The notes: generated from the sequence alone by a model not told the origin. 64,000 bases of DNA from JAWLEV01 sp046538105 (GCA_046538105.1 JBKHJO010000001.1:62001-126000), one strand, 5' to 3'; shown: positions 1 through 8,119, counted from the first letter of the stretch. Program-made: numbers and translations.

Positions 1-529
1 TGCTGGGTATCGTCGCCGTCACGTCGCGCAGAGCGTAAAGCTTACCGTCGGCAGGCACCAACTCGGCCGTCTGGCCGGCTATGACGATGTTGTTTTTCCT
101 CACATTGGCGAGGAATTCCTCGAGGGTGAGAGACACCTGAAAGTTCGGGATGGATTCCAGTTTGTCCAGCGTGCCTCCCGAGAAGCCCAGGCCCCTTCCG
201 GACATTTTGGCCACGGGAAGGCCGGCCGCTGCGACCATGGGTGTCACGGCGAGGGTCGTCTTGTCACCCACACCGCCGGTGGAGTGTTTGTCTACGACGA
301 GGGGCGCCGCGTCGCTCAGATCGATGGTTTTGCCTGAGTCGACCATGGCGCGAGTCAGGGCCGTAGTTTCCTCTGACGTCATGCCCTGCAGGAGCACGGC
401 CATGGCCCACGCGGCGACCTGATAGTCGGGAATGGTGTCATCGGCGTAACCCTGGATAAAGAAACGGATTTCCTTGGGGCTCAGGGCCAGTCCGTCCCTC
501 TTTTTGGCGATGATGTCGATGGCTTGCAT
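1..529 (-). CDS. deoA: Pyrimidine-nucleoside (thymidine) phosphorylase, N-terminal part, cut by window edge
   Basis: This gene runs off the left edge, so only about the first 176 residues are visible. The protein begins MQAIDIIAKKRDG and carries the family signature KHSTGGVGDKTTL, the phosphate-binding loop, followed by KMSGRGLGFSGGTLDKLES. These are hallmarks of the DeoA/Pdp family, which splits thymidine or uridine with phosphate to give the base and (deoxy)ribose-1-phosphate in nucleoside salvage. The helical N-terminal domain (about residues 1-65) precedes the glycine-rich alpha/beta domain. The ATG is preceded by AGGAGAAAAAAG, a good ribosome site. Whether it is strictly thymidine-specific or a broad pyrimidine enzyme cannot be told from this piece. 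The gene is divergent from the tRNA-Glu that follows. Confidence 0.93.
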   Translation of the reverse strand, partial: MQAIDIIAKKRDGLALSPKEIRFFIQGYADDTIPDYQVAAWAMAVLLQGMTSEETTALTRAMVDSGKTIDLSDAAPLVVDKHSTGGVGDKTTLAVTPMVAAAGLPVAKMSGRGLGFSGGTLDKLESIPNFQVSLTLEEFLANVRKNNIVIAGQTAELVPADGKLYALRDVTATIPS

Positions 530-620
530 CTTTTTTCTCCTATTTGGTTGCCTAATCTGTTCACGTCGCGACATAGATATCAAGGAATTGGAAGATCTAC
601 TATGGGGCGAGAATTACAAT

Positions 621-648
621 TTGACAAAGGGGACGTTTATGCTATAGT
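621..648 (+). promoter_or_regulatory. Sigma70-like promoter of tRNA-Glu
   Basis: A perfect TTGACA (621-626) and a TATAGT (643-648) are separated by 16 bases. The predicted start is about 10 bases before the mature tRNA. Confidence 0.75.
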
Positions 649-666
649 ATTTTGTATATTCAAAGT

Positions 667-740
667 GCCGCATTCGTCTAGAGGCCCAGGACACCTCCCT
701 CTCAAGGAGGAGATCGGGGGTTCGAATCCCCCATGCGGTA
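667..740 (+). tRNA. tRNA-Glu (anticodon CTC)
   Basis: A full cloverleaf can be drawn. The acceptor GCCGCAT pairs with ATGCGGT (first pair G-U), and the D stem GTCT pairs with GGAC. The anticodon stem CCTCC/GGAGG closes the loop CTCTCAA with anticodon CTC. The T arm is GGGGG-TTCGAAT-CCCCC and A740 is the discriminator. CCA is not encoded. It reads GAG codons. Confidence 0.95.
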
Positions 741-746
741 CCTTAG

Positions 747-781
747 GGGAGCCAACGTCATGCGTTGGCTCCCTTTTTTTT
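747..781 (+). terminator. Rho-independent terminator of tRNA-Glu
   Basis: An 11-bp stem GGGAGCCAACG/CGTTGGCTCCC is followed directly by eight T residues. Confidence 0.9.
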
Positions 782-802
782 CTTTCTACTAGAGGTCTCG
801 TA

Positions 803-2407
803 TCATTTCTGCGCGTGCTTGAGGGCGGCCTCGATAAAGTCGCAAAAGAGAGGATGGGGAGAATCGGGACGGGTCTTGAACTCGGGATGAAACTGACTCC
901 CCACCATCCAGGGATGATCTTTGAGTTCGGCCATCTCGATGAGGACGCCATCCGGTGACATGCCGCTGCATACCAGCCCCGCCGCATGCAAGATCTCTCG
1001 ATACTCGTTGTTGATCTCGTAGCGGTGGCGGTGTCTTTCCTCGATTTGCTCTTTTCTGTACGCTTTCCACGCCTTGGTACCCTCTGTAACTTTGCAGGGG
1101 TAACTGCCCAGACGCATGGTTCCCCCTTTGTCCGTGATGCCCCGCTGGTCCAGCATCAGGTCGACCACGGGATGGGGAGTTTCGGCGGCAAACTCGGCGC
1201 TATTGACGCGTTTATCGCTCAGGGCTTCCCGGGCGAGGTCGATAATCATGACCTGCAACCCCAGGCACAGCCCCAGATAAGGGACTCTTTTTCTGCGAGC
1301 GTAATGGGCTGTCGTTATCTTGCCCTCAATACCCCGCTCGCCAAATCCCCCGGGCACGACGATGCCATCGGCTATCATCAGTTCCTCGACGAGGCCCTCT
1401 TTCTCGATACGCTCAGAGTTTACCCATTGCAGATCGAGGCGGCAGTCATGGTGGGCCGCGGCATGGAGCAGGGCTTCGTGCACGCTCAAATAGGCATCAT
1501 GCAGTTCCACATACTTGCCCACAAGGGCTATCTTGACCTCCCCTGTGGGATGCTCCAAGTGGTGAATGAGATTTTGCCAGTTCTCCAGATCTGGGGGGCG
1601 GTTTTCGAATCCCAGGCGCTGGACAAGATAGCGCCCGAGACCGTGCGCTTCCAGGATCAGGGGCACTTTATAGATTGAGTCGGCCGTCTCCAGGGGGATG
1701 ACGGCTTTGCGATCCACGTCGCCGAACAGGGCGACCTTATCCAAGAGTTCTCCACCGATAGGATGGTCCGCGCGGCAGATGACGACGTCGGGGAGGATGC
1801 CGATTCCCCGCAGTTCTCTCACGCTGTGCTGGGTCGGTTTTGTCTTTAACTCGCCCGTCGCTTTGATGTGGGGCAGGAGAGTCAGGTGTATATAGCATGT
1901 GTTATCAGGTCCCACATCCTTGCGCATCTGGCGGATGGCTTCCAGAAAGGGCTGGCCTTCAATATCGCCCACCGTGCCTCCGATCTCCACGATGACGACA
2001 TCCGGTTCTCCCTCTTTGGCCATCAGGCGTATACGGCGTTTTATCTCGTCGGTGATGTGGGGGATAACCTGCACAGTGCCGCCGAGAAAGTCCCCCCGGC
2101 GCTCTCGGGCGATGACCTCTCCATAGATCTGTCCCGTGGTGACGTTGGCGTTGCCGGTGAGGGAGACATCGGTAAAGCGTTCATAATGGCCCAGATCGAG
2201 ATCAGTCTCTGTGCCATCGTCCAGGACAAAGACCTCGCCATGCTGGTAGGGGGACATGGTGCCCGGGTCGACGTTGATATAGGGGTCAAGTTTTTGAATA
2301 AAGACTTTTAAACCTCGTGCCTTGAGGATGTGGCCGATGGAAGCAGCCGTCACGCCCTTGCCGAGCGAGGAAACCACGCCGCCAGTGCAAAAGATGTAGC
2401 GGGTCAT
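803..2407 (-). CDS. pyrG: CTP synthase
   Basis: The product makes CTP from UTP, ATP and glutamine, the last step of pyrimidine nucleotide synthesis. At 534 residues it has the usual length. The N-terminal amidoligase domain opens with FCTGGVVSSLGKGVTAASIG, the ATP/UTP-binding loop. The C-terminal class-I glutamine amidotransferase domain holds the nucleophile Cys381 in GLCLGLQ and a FHPEF motif near the end. The start is set by GGGAGGGCATAG before the ATG. It ends with a TGA stop, one of several genes here that use TGA as a normal terminator. It lies downstream of the msrA operon but has its own likely promoter in the 247-base gap. Confidence 0.98.
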   Translation of the reverse strand: MTRYIFCTGGVVSSLGKGVTAASIGHILKARGLKVFIQKLDPYINVDPGTMSPYQHGEVFVLDDGTETDLDLGHYERFTDVSLTGNANVTTGQIYGEVIARERRGDFLGGTVQVIPHITDEIKRRIRLMAKEGEPDVVIVEIGGTVGDIEGQPFLEAIRQMRKDVGPDNTCYIHLTLLPHIKATGELKTKPTQHSVRELRGIGILPDVVICRADHPIGGELLDKVALFGDVDRKAVIPLETADSIYKVPLILEAHGLGRYLVQRLGFENRPPDLENWQNLIHHLEHPTGEVKIALVGKYVELHDAYLSVHEALLHAAAHHDCRLDLQWVNSERIEKEGLVEELMIADGIVVPGGFGERGIEGKITTAHYARRKRVPYLGLCLGLQVMIIDLAREALSDKRVNSAEFAAETPHPVVDLMLDQRGITDKGGTMRLGSYPCKVTEGTKAWKAYRKEQIEERHRHRYEINNEYREILHAAGLVCSGMSPDGVLIEMAELKDHPWMVGSQFHPEFKTRPDSPHPLFCDFIEAALKHAQK

Positions 2408-2452
2408 CTATGCCCTCCCAGGTACTGTATGGAACAATCAACCTGGGATTAC

Positions 2453-2481
2453 AGTATAACACTGACGCCATGCGTCACCAA
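2453..2481 (-). promoter_or_regulatory. Possible promoter of pyrG
   Basis: Read on the minus strand, TTGGTG (2481-2476) and TATACT (2458-2453) are 17 bases apart, upstream of pyrG. The -35 is a weak match. I see nothing else recognisable between 2482 and 2654. Confidence 0.4.
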
Positions 2482-2654
2482 ACATGTGCAGCCCAGGGGT
2501 CTTGAAAAGTCGGCTTGAAATCGGCGGCAGTACTATATGTAGTGGTTGAGGCGATAAGTGTGCCCACATCTAGGGCCTTTTCAAGCAAATGATGCGTTTT
2601 TTAACACCCTCTGTAACCCCACCTTATGAAAACCGCAATGTGAGATCAGCCGGT

Positions 2655-3437
2655 TCAGTTCCCGACGGCCCTCAGCAGGGCCTCCTCCGCGCTCTCGGTC
2701 AGGCCCAAGGCGTCCAGATCGCGTTGTAGGGATGCCCGCGTCCCGTATCCGCCCAGGTATCCGTTCACGCGCGTGGCGGCCGTGGACCCGACAAAGTCCT
2801 CCATATCAGGATACATACGCTGAAAGTTGGTCATGATGATTTTTTTCTGTTGTAACATGTACTTTTGATGGTAATCCTCGGCCAGGTAGAATCGGGAAAG
2901 GGAGACAATCTCTGTGACGATCTCGCCCCCGCGTTGGGCAGCCTCTCGTTCTTTTGTCTCTTGGGCCAGTCTTTTTTGTTTCTCGTTATGGGCAAAGATG
3001 ACGGACATATATTGTCGTGATGGGGGACGGCGGGTTGGGTTGTGCGCCTTCCAAAAGACGGCTAACAACTCCTCATAGGAGATCTTGGTGGGGTCATAAT
3101 CGATCTGCACTGTCTCGCTATGGTTACCAAGGTTGTAGTAGGTGGGATCTTTTTTCTCTCCCCCGGAGTACCCAACCCGCGTGCGCACCACGCCATCGAG
3201 AATCCCGAACCGGGATTCGGCGCCCCAGAATCAGCCCAGAGCAAAGCTCGCCGTCTCTGTTCTCTCTGGGGTTTGGGCATCGATGGGGGGCGTAGGTAGG
3301 GGAGAAGACTTTGAGGTGGAAGGCGGCGTATTGCGCTTTTCCGGCAACGCCAAAAGTGCGCCGATACCGGAAGCCACAAGGGCTACAAGCAGGGCGATGA
3401 TCAGCAATGGTTTTTTTCTGTCACTTTTTTCGCTCAT
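2655..3437 (-). CDS. msrA: Membrane-anchored peptide methionine sulfoxide reductase A, predicted selenoprotein (Sec69)
   Basis: The product reduces methionine-S-sulfoxide in proteins. The frame opens with MSEKSDRKKP, a hydrophobic anchor at about residues 11-30 and a Pro/Ser/Thr-rich linker. It then reaches ...SFALG-TGA-FWGAE, where MsrA proteins have GCFWGxE. The TGA (3231-3233) sits exactly at the catalytic cysteine. After it the reading frame continues through DGVVRTRVGYSGG, GNHSETVQIDYDP and YHQKYM, all standard MsrA blocks. Read through, the protein has 260 residues with selenocysteine at 69 and the catalytic Glu at 74. It contains no cysteine at all. GGGAGGATCAAAGG before the ATG sets the start, and nadE ends 18 bases upstream. 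A plain ORF caller would split it into a 68-residue peptide and a GTG-started fragment at 3191. A nonsense mutation is the alternative, but the hairpin behind the TGA argues against it. Confidence 0.88.
3191..3233 (-). promoter_or_regulatory. Bacterial SECIS-like hairpin following the msrA UGA codon
   Basis: On the msrA mRNA the UGA is followed after 12 bases by GAAUCCC-GGUUC-GGGAUUC, a perfect 7-bp stem (3218-3212 with 3206-3200) capped by a GGUUC loop. A lower helix CGCC/GGCG (3222-3219 with 3194-3191) extends it, with a 5-base bulge on the 3' side. The loop begins 20 bases after the UGA. Known bacterial SECIS elements have a small apical loop with an early G about 16-37 bases downstream, and E. 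coli fdhF uses a GGU-containing loop for SelB binding. Confidence 0.78.
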
Positions 3438-3455
3438 CCTTTGATCCTCCCACTT

Positions 3456-5108
3456 TTACTCTTTGGTAAACCTGGCCGCGATGGGCATCCTGCGTCCTGT
3501 GCCAAAGGCTTTGGTGGTCACCCGTAGGCCCGGCGCTGCCTGCCGGCGTTTGTACTCGTTGCCATCCACCCTTTCGATGACCCACCGCACCGTCTCCTCC
3601 TCGAATCCCAGATCGAGGATCTCCTCTGTGGAGTAACCCTCCTCGATATAGCACTTGAGTATCTCGTCCAGGATGGGATAGGGGGGTAGGGTGTCCTGAT
3701 CGACCTGGTCGGGTTTCAACTCTGCCGAGGGGGGCTTATCGATGGAGGCGCGGGGGATGACATCACCCGCGCGATTCGCGTATTGTGCCAGTTCATACAC
3801 CATGGTCTTGGGCACGTCGGATATGACGGCCAGACCCCCGCTCATATCTCCATACAGAGTGCAGTATCCTACCGCCAACTCACTCTTGTTTCCCGTGGAG
3901 AGGACCAGGTATCCGAACTTGTTGGAGAGGGCCATGAGGATGTTTCCCCTGATCCTGGCCTGTATATTCTCCTCTGTGATGTCGACCTCCGTGCCCGCCA
4001 GAGGTTGACTGAGACCATCGAGATAGGCCCGAAAGATGCTCGATATGGAAATCTTACGAAAGTCGATGCCCAAGTTCTTGGCCAATTGTTGGGCGTCTTG
4101 CACGCTTCCCAAGGAAGAGTAGGGGCCGGGCATGGACACCCCCAGGACATTCTCCGCTCCCAGAGCCTGGGTGGCCAGATAGCAGGTCAGGGCCGAATCG
4201 ATCCCGCCCGACAAGCCGACGATGGCCCTCGAGAAGCCGCATTTCTGCATATAGTCTCGTAACCCCAGAATCAAGGCTTTATGCACCGCTGCCACGTCGT
4301 CCATGGGAGCGTAGGGGGTGGCAGCCCCCGGTTGCCCCGTCTCTATGATCTCCACATGCTCTCGAAATGGGGGAAGGACGGCGATGGTGCGCCCTTGGGA
4401 ATCTAGGGCCAGGCTGTGGCCATCGAATATGAGTTCGTCGTTACCGCCGATTTGATTGACATAAAGGAAGGGAACTTGGTGCTTCTGGACGTGTTTTCGG
4501 AGGAGGGCATGGCGAATTCTCTCCTTCCCGGCGTGGAAGGGGGAAGCCGATATGTTGATGAACAATGTGGCTCCCTTACTGGCCAGGGTTTCCAGAGGAT
4601 TTTTTCTGTAGGGCATGCACTTGCCCCAAAAGGCGGGATCCGCCCAGGCATCCTCGCATACGTGGATGCCCAGGATCTCTTTTTTAAAGGGCACAGGCGT
4701 TGTCCTGGGTGCTGGCTCAAAGTAGCGCACCTCGTCAAAGATATCATAACTGGGAAGTAAGGACTTGGGACAGGTAGCCGCAATCTCGCCGCGATGTGCC
4801 AGCATGGCAGCGTTGTATAAGGGTTTGCCAATCTTTAGATTTGTGGGGACGGGCGACCCGAACAGGATACCGGTGCCTGGATAGTCGAGGGACAGTTCCC
4901 TGATTTCCTCTATACCCTGCAGTACACGACCGATGAACCAGTCGCGTTCCAGCAGGTCTCTGGGTGGATAGCCCGTCAAGAACAACTCGGGAAAGATCGC
5001 CAGGTCCGGCACTTTGTGATGACAGGACTGCATCGTCTGTACGATTCGCCGCACGTTGCCGCGTATGTCACCCACTGTGGGGTCAAGTTGGGCCATCAGC
5101 ACACGCAT
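3456..5108 (-). CDS. nadE: Glutamine-dependent NAD+ synthetase
   Basis: The product converts nicotinate adenine dinucleotide to NAD+ using ATP and ammonia from glutamine. The N-terminal carbon-nitrogen hydrolase domain (about residues 1-260) has its triad visible: Glu in FPELFLTGYPPRDL, Lys in CPKSLLPSYDIFDE and Cys151 in GIHVCEDAW. The C-terminal synthetase domain carries the PP-loop VGLSGGIDSALTCY (about residue 300) and STGNKSELAVGY. I chose the ATG at 5108 (MRVLMAQLDPTVGD, 550 residues). It lines up with the family start and has GAGGAG upstream, inside the end of the macro-domain gene. A longer frame to 5180 would overlap that gene. It forms one operon with the macro-domain gene before it and msrA after it. 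Confidence 0.96.
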   Translation of the reverse strand: MRVLMAQLDPTVGDIRGNVRRIVQTMQSCHHKVPDLAIFPELFLTGYPPRDLLERDWFIGRVLQGIEEIRELSLDYPGTGILFGSPVPTNLKIGKPLYNAAMLAHRGEIAATCPKSLLPSYDIFDEVRYFEPAPRTTPVPFKKEILGIHVCEDAWADPAFWGKCMPYRKNPLETLASKGATLFINISASPFHAGKERIRHALLRKHVQKHQVPFLYVNQIGGNDELIFDGHSLALDSQGRTIAVLPPFREHVEIIETGQPGAATPYAPMDDVAAVHKALILGLRDYMQKCGFSRAIVGLSGGIDSALTCYLATQALGAENVLGVSMPGPYSSLGSVQDAQQLAKNLGIDFRKISISSIFRAYLDGLSQPLAGTEVDITEENIQARIRGNILMALSNKFGYLVLSTGNKSELAVGYCTLYGDMSGGLAVISDVPKTMVYELAQYANRAGDVIPRASIDKPPSAELKPDQVDQDTLPPYPILDEILKCYIEEGYSTEEILDLGFEEETVRWVIERVDGNEYKRRQAAPGLRVTTKAFGTGRRMPIAARFTKE

Positions 5109-5112
5109 CTGT

Positions 5113-5643
5113 CTATTCGCTCCTCGGTTTGTAGATCTCTTCCAGGACTGTTTGATAGATATTATACGTGCGGTCGCCATAGCAGACGAGGAGGACGCGG
5201 TTCGGTGTGCTGTTCTCCTTGAGAAACTCCAGAACCTCTACAACGGCTATCCTGGCTGCTCGCTCCATGGGGAAGCGATAGGCCCCCGTGCTGATGGCCG
5301 GGAAGGCGATGGTCTCGATATGATATTCCCGGGCCAGGTTCAGGCTGTTACGGTAGCATTGGGCCAGAAGATCGTCCTCGCTCGCGTCTCCTCCCTGCCA
5401 CACGGGTCCCACCGTGTGGATGACCCAGTTCGCTTTCAGATCATATCCGCCGGTGATTTTGGCCTGTCCCGTCTCACAGCCGCCGAGGGTGCGACATTCC
5501 GCCAGCAGTTCCGGGCCTGCGGCGCGATGGATAGCCCCATCCACACCGCCGCCGCCGAGGAGTGACCTGTTGGCGGCGTTCACGATGGCGTCCACGGCGA
5601 GTGCGGTGATATCGCCCTTGATGATAGCAAGTCTATCTTTCAT
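5113..5643 (-). CDS. Macro-domain protein, O-acetyl-ADP-ribose deacetylase type
   Basis: A 176-residue single macro domain of the YmdB/MacroD class, which hydrolyses O-acetyl-ADP-ribose or removes ADP-ribose from acidic residues. Conserved features seen are IIKGDITALAVDAIVNAANR near the start, the loop LLGGGGVDGAIHRAAG, CETGQAKITGGYDL, VIHTVGP and FPAISTGAYRFP. The start has GGAGGGAGATC ahead of the ATG. It ends four bases before nadE. The pairing with NAD synthase suggests ADP-ribose salvage or NAD homeostasis; this is inference from context. Confidence 0.94.
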   Translation of the reverse strand: MKDRLAIIKGDITALAVDAIVNAANRSLLGGGGVDGAIHRAAGPELLAECRTLGGCETGQAKITGGYDLKANWVIHTVGPVWQGGDASEDDLLAQCYRNSLNLAREYHIETIAFPAISTGAYRFPMERAARIAVVEVLEFLKENSTPNRVLLVCYGDRTYNIYQTVLEEIYKPRSE

Positions 5644-5824
5644 GATCTCCCTCCTATGGTCCCGGACAGCATATGGATTCTACCTCTCGGCGCATCAAGA
5701 TACAAGGGCGAATTCCTTTCTCGCGCCGGTTGCTTTCACTTGCATTCTCTACAGGATCGGTTCATACTAGATGCATGGTTAATCGTCAGGTGGGACAGGA
5801 GTCTTGTGACATTGTCGCAGCCCT

Positions 5825-5839
5825 TTCCCCATTTTGTAG
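5825..5839 (+). repeat. Copy A of a short intergenic repeat TTCCCCATTTTGTAG
   Basis: This 15-base string recurs exactly at 10248-10262. Its last 13 bases, with TCCC at the start, recur at 53434-53446. All three copies lie between genes. This copy is just upstream of the ribosome site of the 5854 gene. Confidence 0.5.
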
Positions 5840-5853
5840 AACAGGGAGGTAGC

Positions 5854-6816
5854 ATGAAGGTCTTGATAGGGCCCAATCCGATGGGTTTGGAAGAAGCCAT
5901 CCCATATTTCCGCGGGGAGTATCCGGAGATCGAGTTTGTGCATTGTGAGGAGCGGGAGAATCTGAAAGATGCGATCGAGGATGCCGACGTGTTTGTAGGG
6001 TGGTTCGATCGCGAGGTGTTCCTGAGCGCCAAGAAACTCAAGTGGGTACAGTCTCCGAGTTCGGGGATCAACTACTATCTGGCCATTCCCGAGTTCGTGG
6101 AGAGCGACGTGTTCCTGACCAGCGCTCGGGGCACGCACGGTGCCTGTCTGGCCGAGAGCGTATTTGGCATGATCTTTGCTTTTACGCGTCAGATCAAGGA
6201 TTTTGTGCTGGATCAGCAGGAGCATCAGTGGCGGGGATATGGTTCTCGGGGCGAGATGCGCGAACTGACAGAGAGCACCATGGGTATCGTCGGCTTTGGT
6301 ACCGTGGGGCGCGCTGTGGCCAAGCGGGCACAGGCCTTCGATATGTCCATCGTGGCCGTGGATATGTTCCCCGAGAACAAGCCCGATTACGTACAGGCCC
6401 TGTGGGGTACGGACCGTCTTGAGGAGCTCCTGAGGACTTCGGATTATGTGGTGGTCACGGTGCCCTATACGGAAGAGACGGAGGGTATGATCGGGGCCGA
6501 CGAGATCGGCATGTTGAAGGAGGATGCCATGCTGGTGGGCATCTCTCGGGGCAAGATCATCGATGAGGAGGCCCTGGCGCGTGCTCTGCAGGAGGGCGAG
6601 TTGTATGCTGCCGCCCTTGACGTCTTTGCCGAGGAACCTTTGCCCGAGGATAGCCCCCTGTGGGACATGGATAACCTGCTGATCACGCCCCACGCGGCGG
6701 GGGGCACCCAATATGAGGGGGAGCGCGTCCTCGAAATTCTCAAGGAGAACATGCAGCGTTTTACTGAGGGAGATCTTCCTCTGAGGAATCAGATCGATAA
6801 GGAGCAGGGCTTCTAG
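5854..6816 (+). CDS. D-2-hydroxyacid dehydrogenase, NAD(P)-dependent
   Basis: A 320-residue member of the D-isomer 2-hydroxyacid dehydrogenase family, reducing 2-keto acids (or the reverse) with NAD(P)H. The nucleotide-binding loop GFGTVGR is at 147-153. The catalytic set is Arg232 (ISRGKIID), Glu260 (DVFAEEPLPEDSPLW) and His280 (ITPHAAGG), in the normal spacing. The start is fixed by GGGAGGTAGC before the ATG and by the N-terminal strand MKVLIGPNP. A longer frame to 5656 has no family similarity. It stands alone, convergent with the propeller lactonase. The substrate is not evident; glyoxylate/hydroxypyruvate or related acids are possible. Confidence 0.93.
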   Translation: MKVLIGPNPMGLEEAIPYFRGEYPEIEFVHCEERENLKDAIEDADVFVGWFDREVFLSAKKLKWVQSPSSGINYYLAIPEFVESDVFLTSARGTHGACLAESVFGMIFAFTRQIKDFVLDQQEHQWRGYGSRGEMRELTESTMGIVGFGTVGRAVAKRAQAFDMSIVAVDMFPENKPDYVQALWGTDRLEELLRTSDYVVVTVPYTEETEGMIGADEIGMLKEDAMLVGISRGKIIDEEALARALQEGELYAAALDVFAEEPLPEDSPLWDMDNLLITPHAAGGTQYEGERVLEILKENMQRFTEGDLPLRNQIDKEQGF

Positions 6817-6850
6817 CGTCCTTATATCCCTGGTCGGGATCGGTTCCATG

Positions 6851-6891
6851 AAGCGATCTCCCCCGTCGAAATACGATGGGGGAGATCGCTT
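6851..6891. terminator. Hairpin between convergent genes
   Basis: An 18-bp stem AAGCGATCTCCCCCGTCG/CGATGGGGGAGATCGCTT (one G-U pair) surrounds an AAATA loop. It lies between the stops of the 5854 and 6910 genes. There is no strong T run, so its efficiency is uncertain. Confidence 0.6.
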
Positions 6892-6909
6892 GGTATATTC
6901 GTTATTATC

Positions 6910-7989
6910 TCATGGAACCAAGACCTTTAGGCAGACGGGCATGGAGACTATGGCCTGGTGTCCCGTCGGCGTGAGTTTGCCTGTATCCTGGTCGATGCGG
7001 AAAGTGACGATGTTATCCGTATCCTGGTTGGCGGCCAGCAAGAAATTGCCGCTCGGATCTATACAAAAGTTACGTGGTGTCTCGCCCTGGGTCGACTCGT
7101 GGTCCACATACGCGAGTTTGCCTGTCTCCTCATCGATGGAGAAGATCACGATGCTGTCGTGGCCACGGTTTGAGCCGTACAGGAATTTGCCAGAGGGCAG
7201 GATGTGTATATCCGCGCAATAGCTGGTTTCATCAAAGTCTTTGGGAAGGGCGGAGACCGTCTGTATTTCATCCAATACGCCCCTGTCCTCATCATAGGAG
7301 AATGCAACTATCGTATTGGCCAGTTCGGTGATGACGTAGACGTACTCGCCATTAGGATGGAAGGCAAAGTGTCGTGGCCCCGCTCCCGGTGCCAGTTCGG
7401 CCCATGGCTGGTCGTTGGGCTCCAGCTTGCCCGTGGCGAGATCGAGCTTGTAGATCATGAGTTTGTCCAATCCCAGGTCAGCGGCAAAGGCGTAGCGGTT
7501 TGTGGGGTCCGGTTGGATGGAATGGGCGTGGGGTCCCGCCTGGCGTTGGGGGTTGACGCTGGAGCCAAAATGTTGGACAAAATCGCTGGCGGGGGCCAAC
7601 CTTCCGTCTTTCTCGATGGGCAGGATGGTCACGCTGCCTCCCGCGTAATTGGCCACAAGGGCGAACCTGCCCGTCTGGTCTACACTGATGTAGCAGGGTC
7701 CCGGTCCTTCCGAAGATTGCTGATTTATCAGGGTCAGTGTGCCTGTCTCGGGATCCAGCGCGAAGGCAGTTACCCCGCCGGCCTCTCCCTCGCCAAAATC
7801 GGCGACCTCGTTAATGGCGTAGAGGTAGTTGTCCTGGGGATGCGGCGTCAGGTAGGTGGGGTTATCTATGCCGGTGAACTCGGTGACCGGCTCAAGGGCG
7901 CCAGTATCACCATCCAGGCTGTAAACATAGATCCCCTCACTCTCGCCGACGGTGCGCGTACCTACGTAGACCAACATGTCTTTTGCCAT
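6910..7989 (-). CDS. Lactonase-family seven-bladed beta-propeller protein (6-phosphogluconolactonase YbhE type)
   Basis: A 359-residue beta-propeller protein of the lactonase / 3-carboxymuconate cyclase-like family that includes E. coli 6-phosphogluconolactonase. Repeated propeller phrases are visible: LVYVGTRTVGESEGIYVYSL, GPCYISVDQTGRFALVANY, HSIQPDPTNRYAFAADLG, GPRHFAFHPNGEYVYVITE and GNFLLAANQDTDNI. The HSI and PRH-F motifs are typical of the family. No signal peptide is seen, so it is probably cytoplasmic. The ATG is preceded by AAAGGGAGGCATAATT. The likely reaction is hydrolysis of a sugar lactone, perhaps 6-phosphogluconolactone, but the exact substrate is not shown by the sequence. 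Confidence 0.88.
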   Translation of the reverse strand: MAKDMLVYVGTRTVGESEGIYVYSLDGDTGALEPVTEFTGIDNPTYLTPHPQDNYLYAINEVADFGEGEAGGVTAFALDPETGTLTLINQQSSEGPGPCYISVDQTGRFALVANYAGGSVTILPIEKDGRLAPASDFVQHFGSSVNPQRQAGPHAHSIQPDPTNRYAFAADLGLDKLMIYKLDLATGKLEPNDQPWAELAPGAGPRHFAFHPNGEYVYVITELANTIVAFSYDEDRGVLDEIQTVSALPKDFDETSYCADIHILPSGKFLYGSNRGHDSIVIFSIDEETGKLAYVDHESTQGETPRNFCIDPSGNFLLAANQDTDNIVTFRIDQDTGKLTPTGHQAIVSMPVCLKVLVP

Positions 7990-8119
7990 AATTATGCCTC
8001 CCTTTTATTTTTCCTACAGTCTTTCTATCGAAACTATTATGCCCCAACTATGTGGTGACTGCAAGCGCTTGTGCTAGTCTTTGGCGCTCTACTGACTGGT
8101 CAAGGAGCGGGGCTTGTGC

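Noticed and set aside
2655..3191. A GTG-started MsrA fragment beginning MVRTRVGYSGG
   Set aside because: It would lack the catalytic residue and GxFW motif. The frame continues upstream through one TGA into the whole N-terminus, so the split is an artefact of reading Sec as stop.
5779..6849. A 356-residue minus-strand frame
   Set aside because: It is antisense to the 2-hydroxyacid dehydrogenase, which has intact catalytic motifs and a ribosome site.
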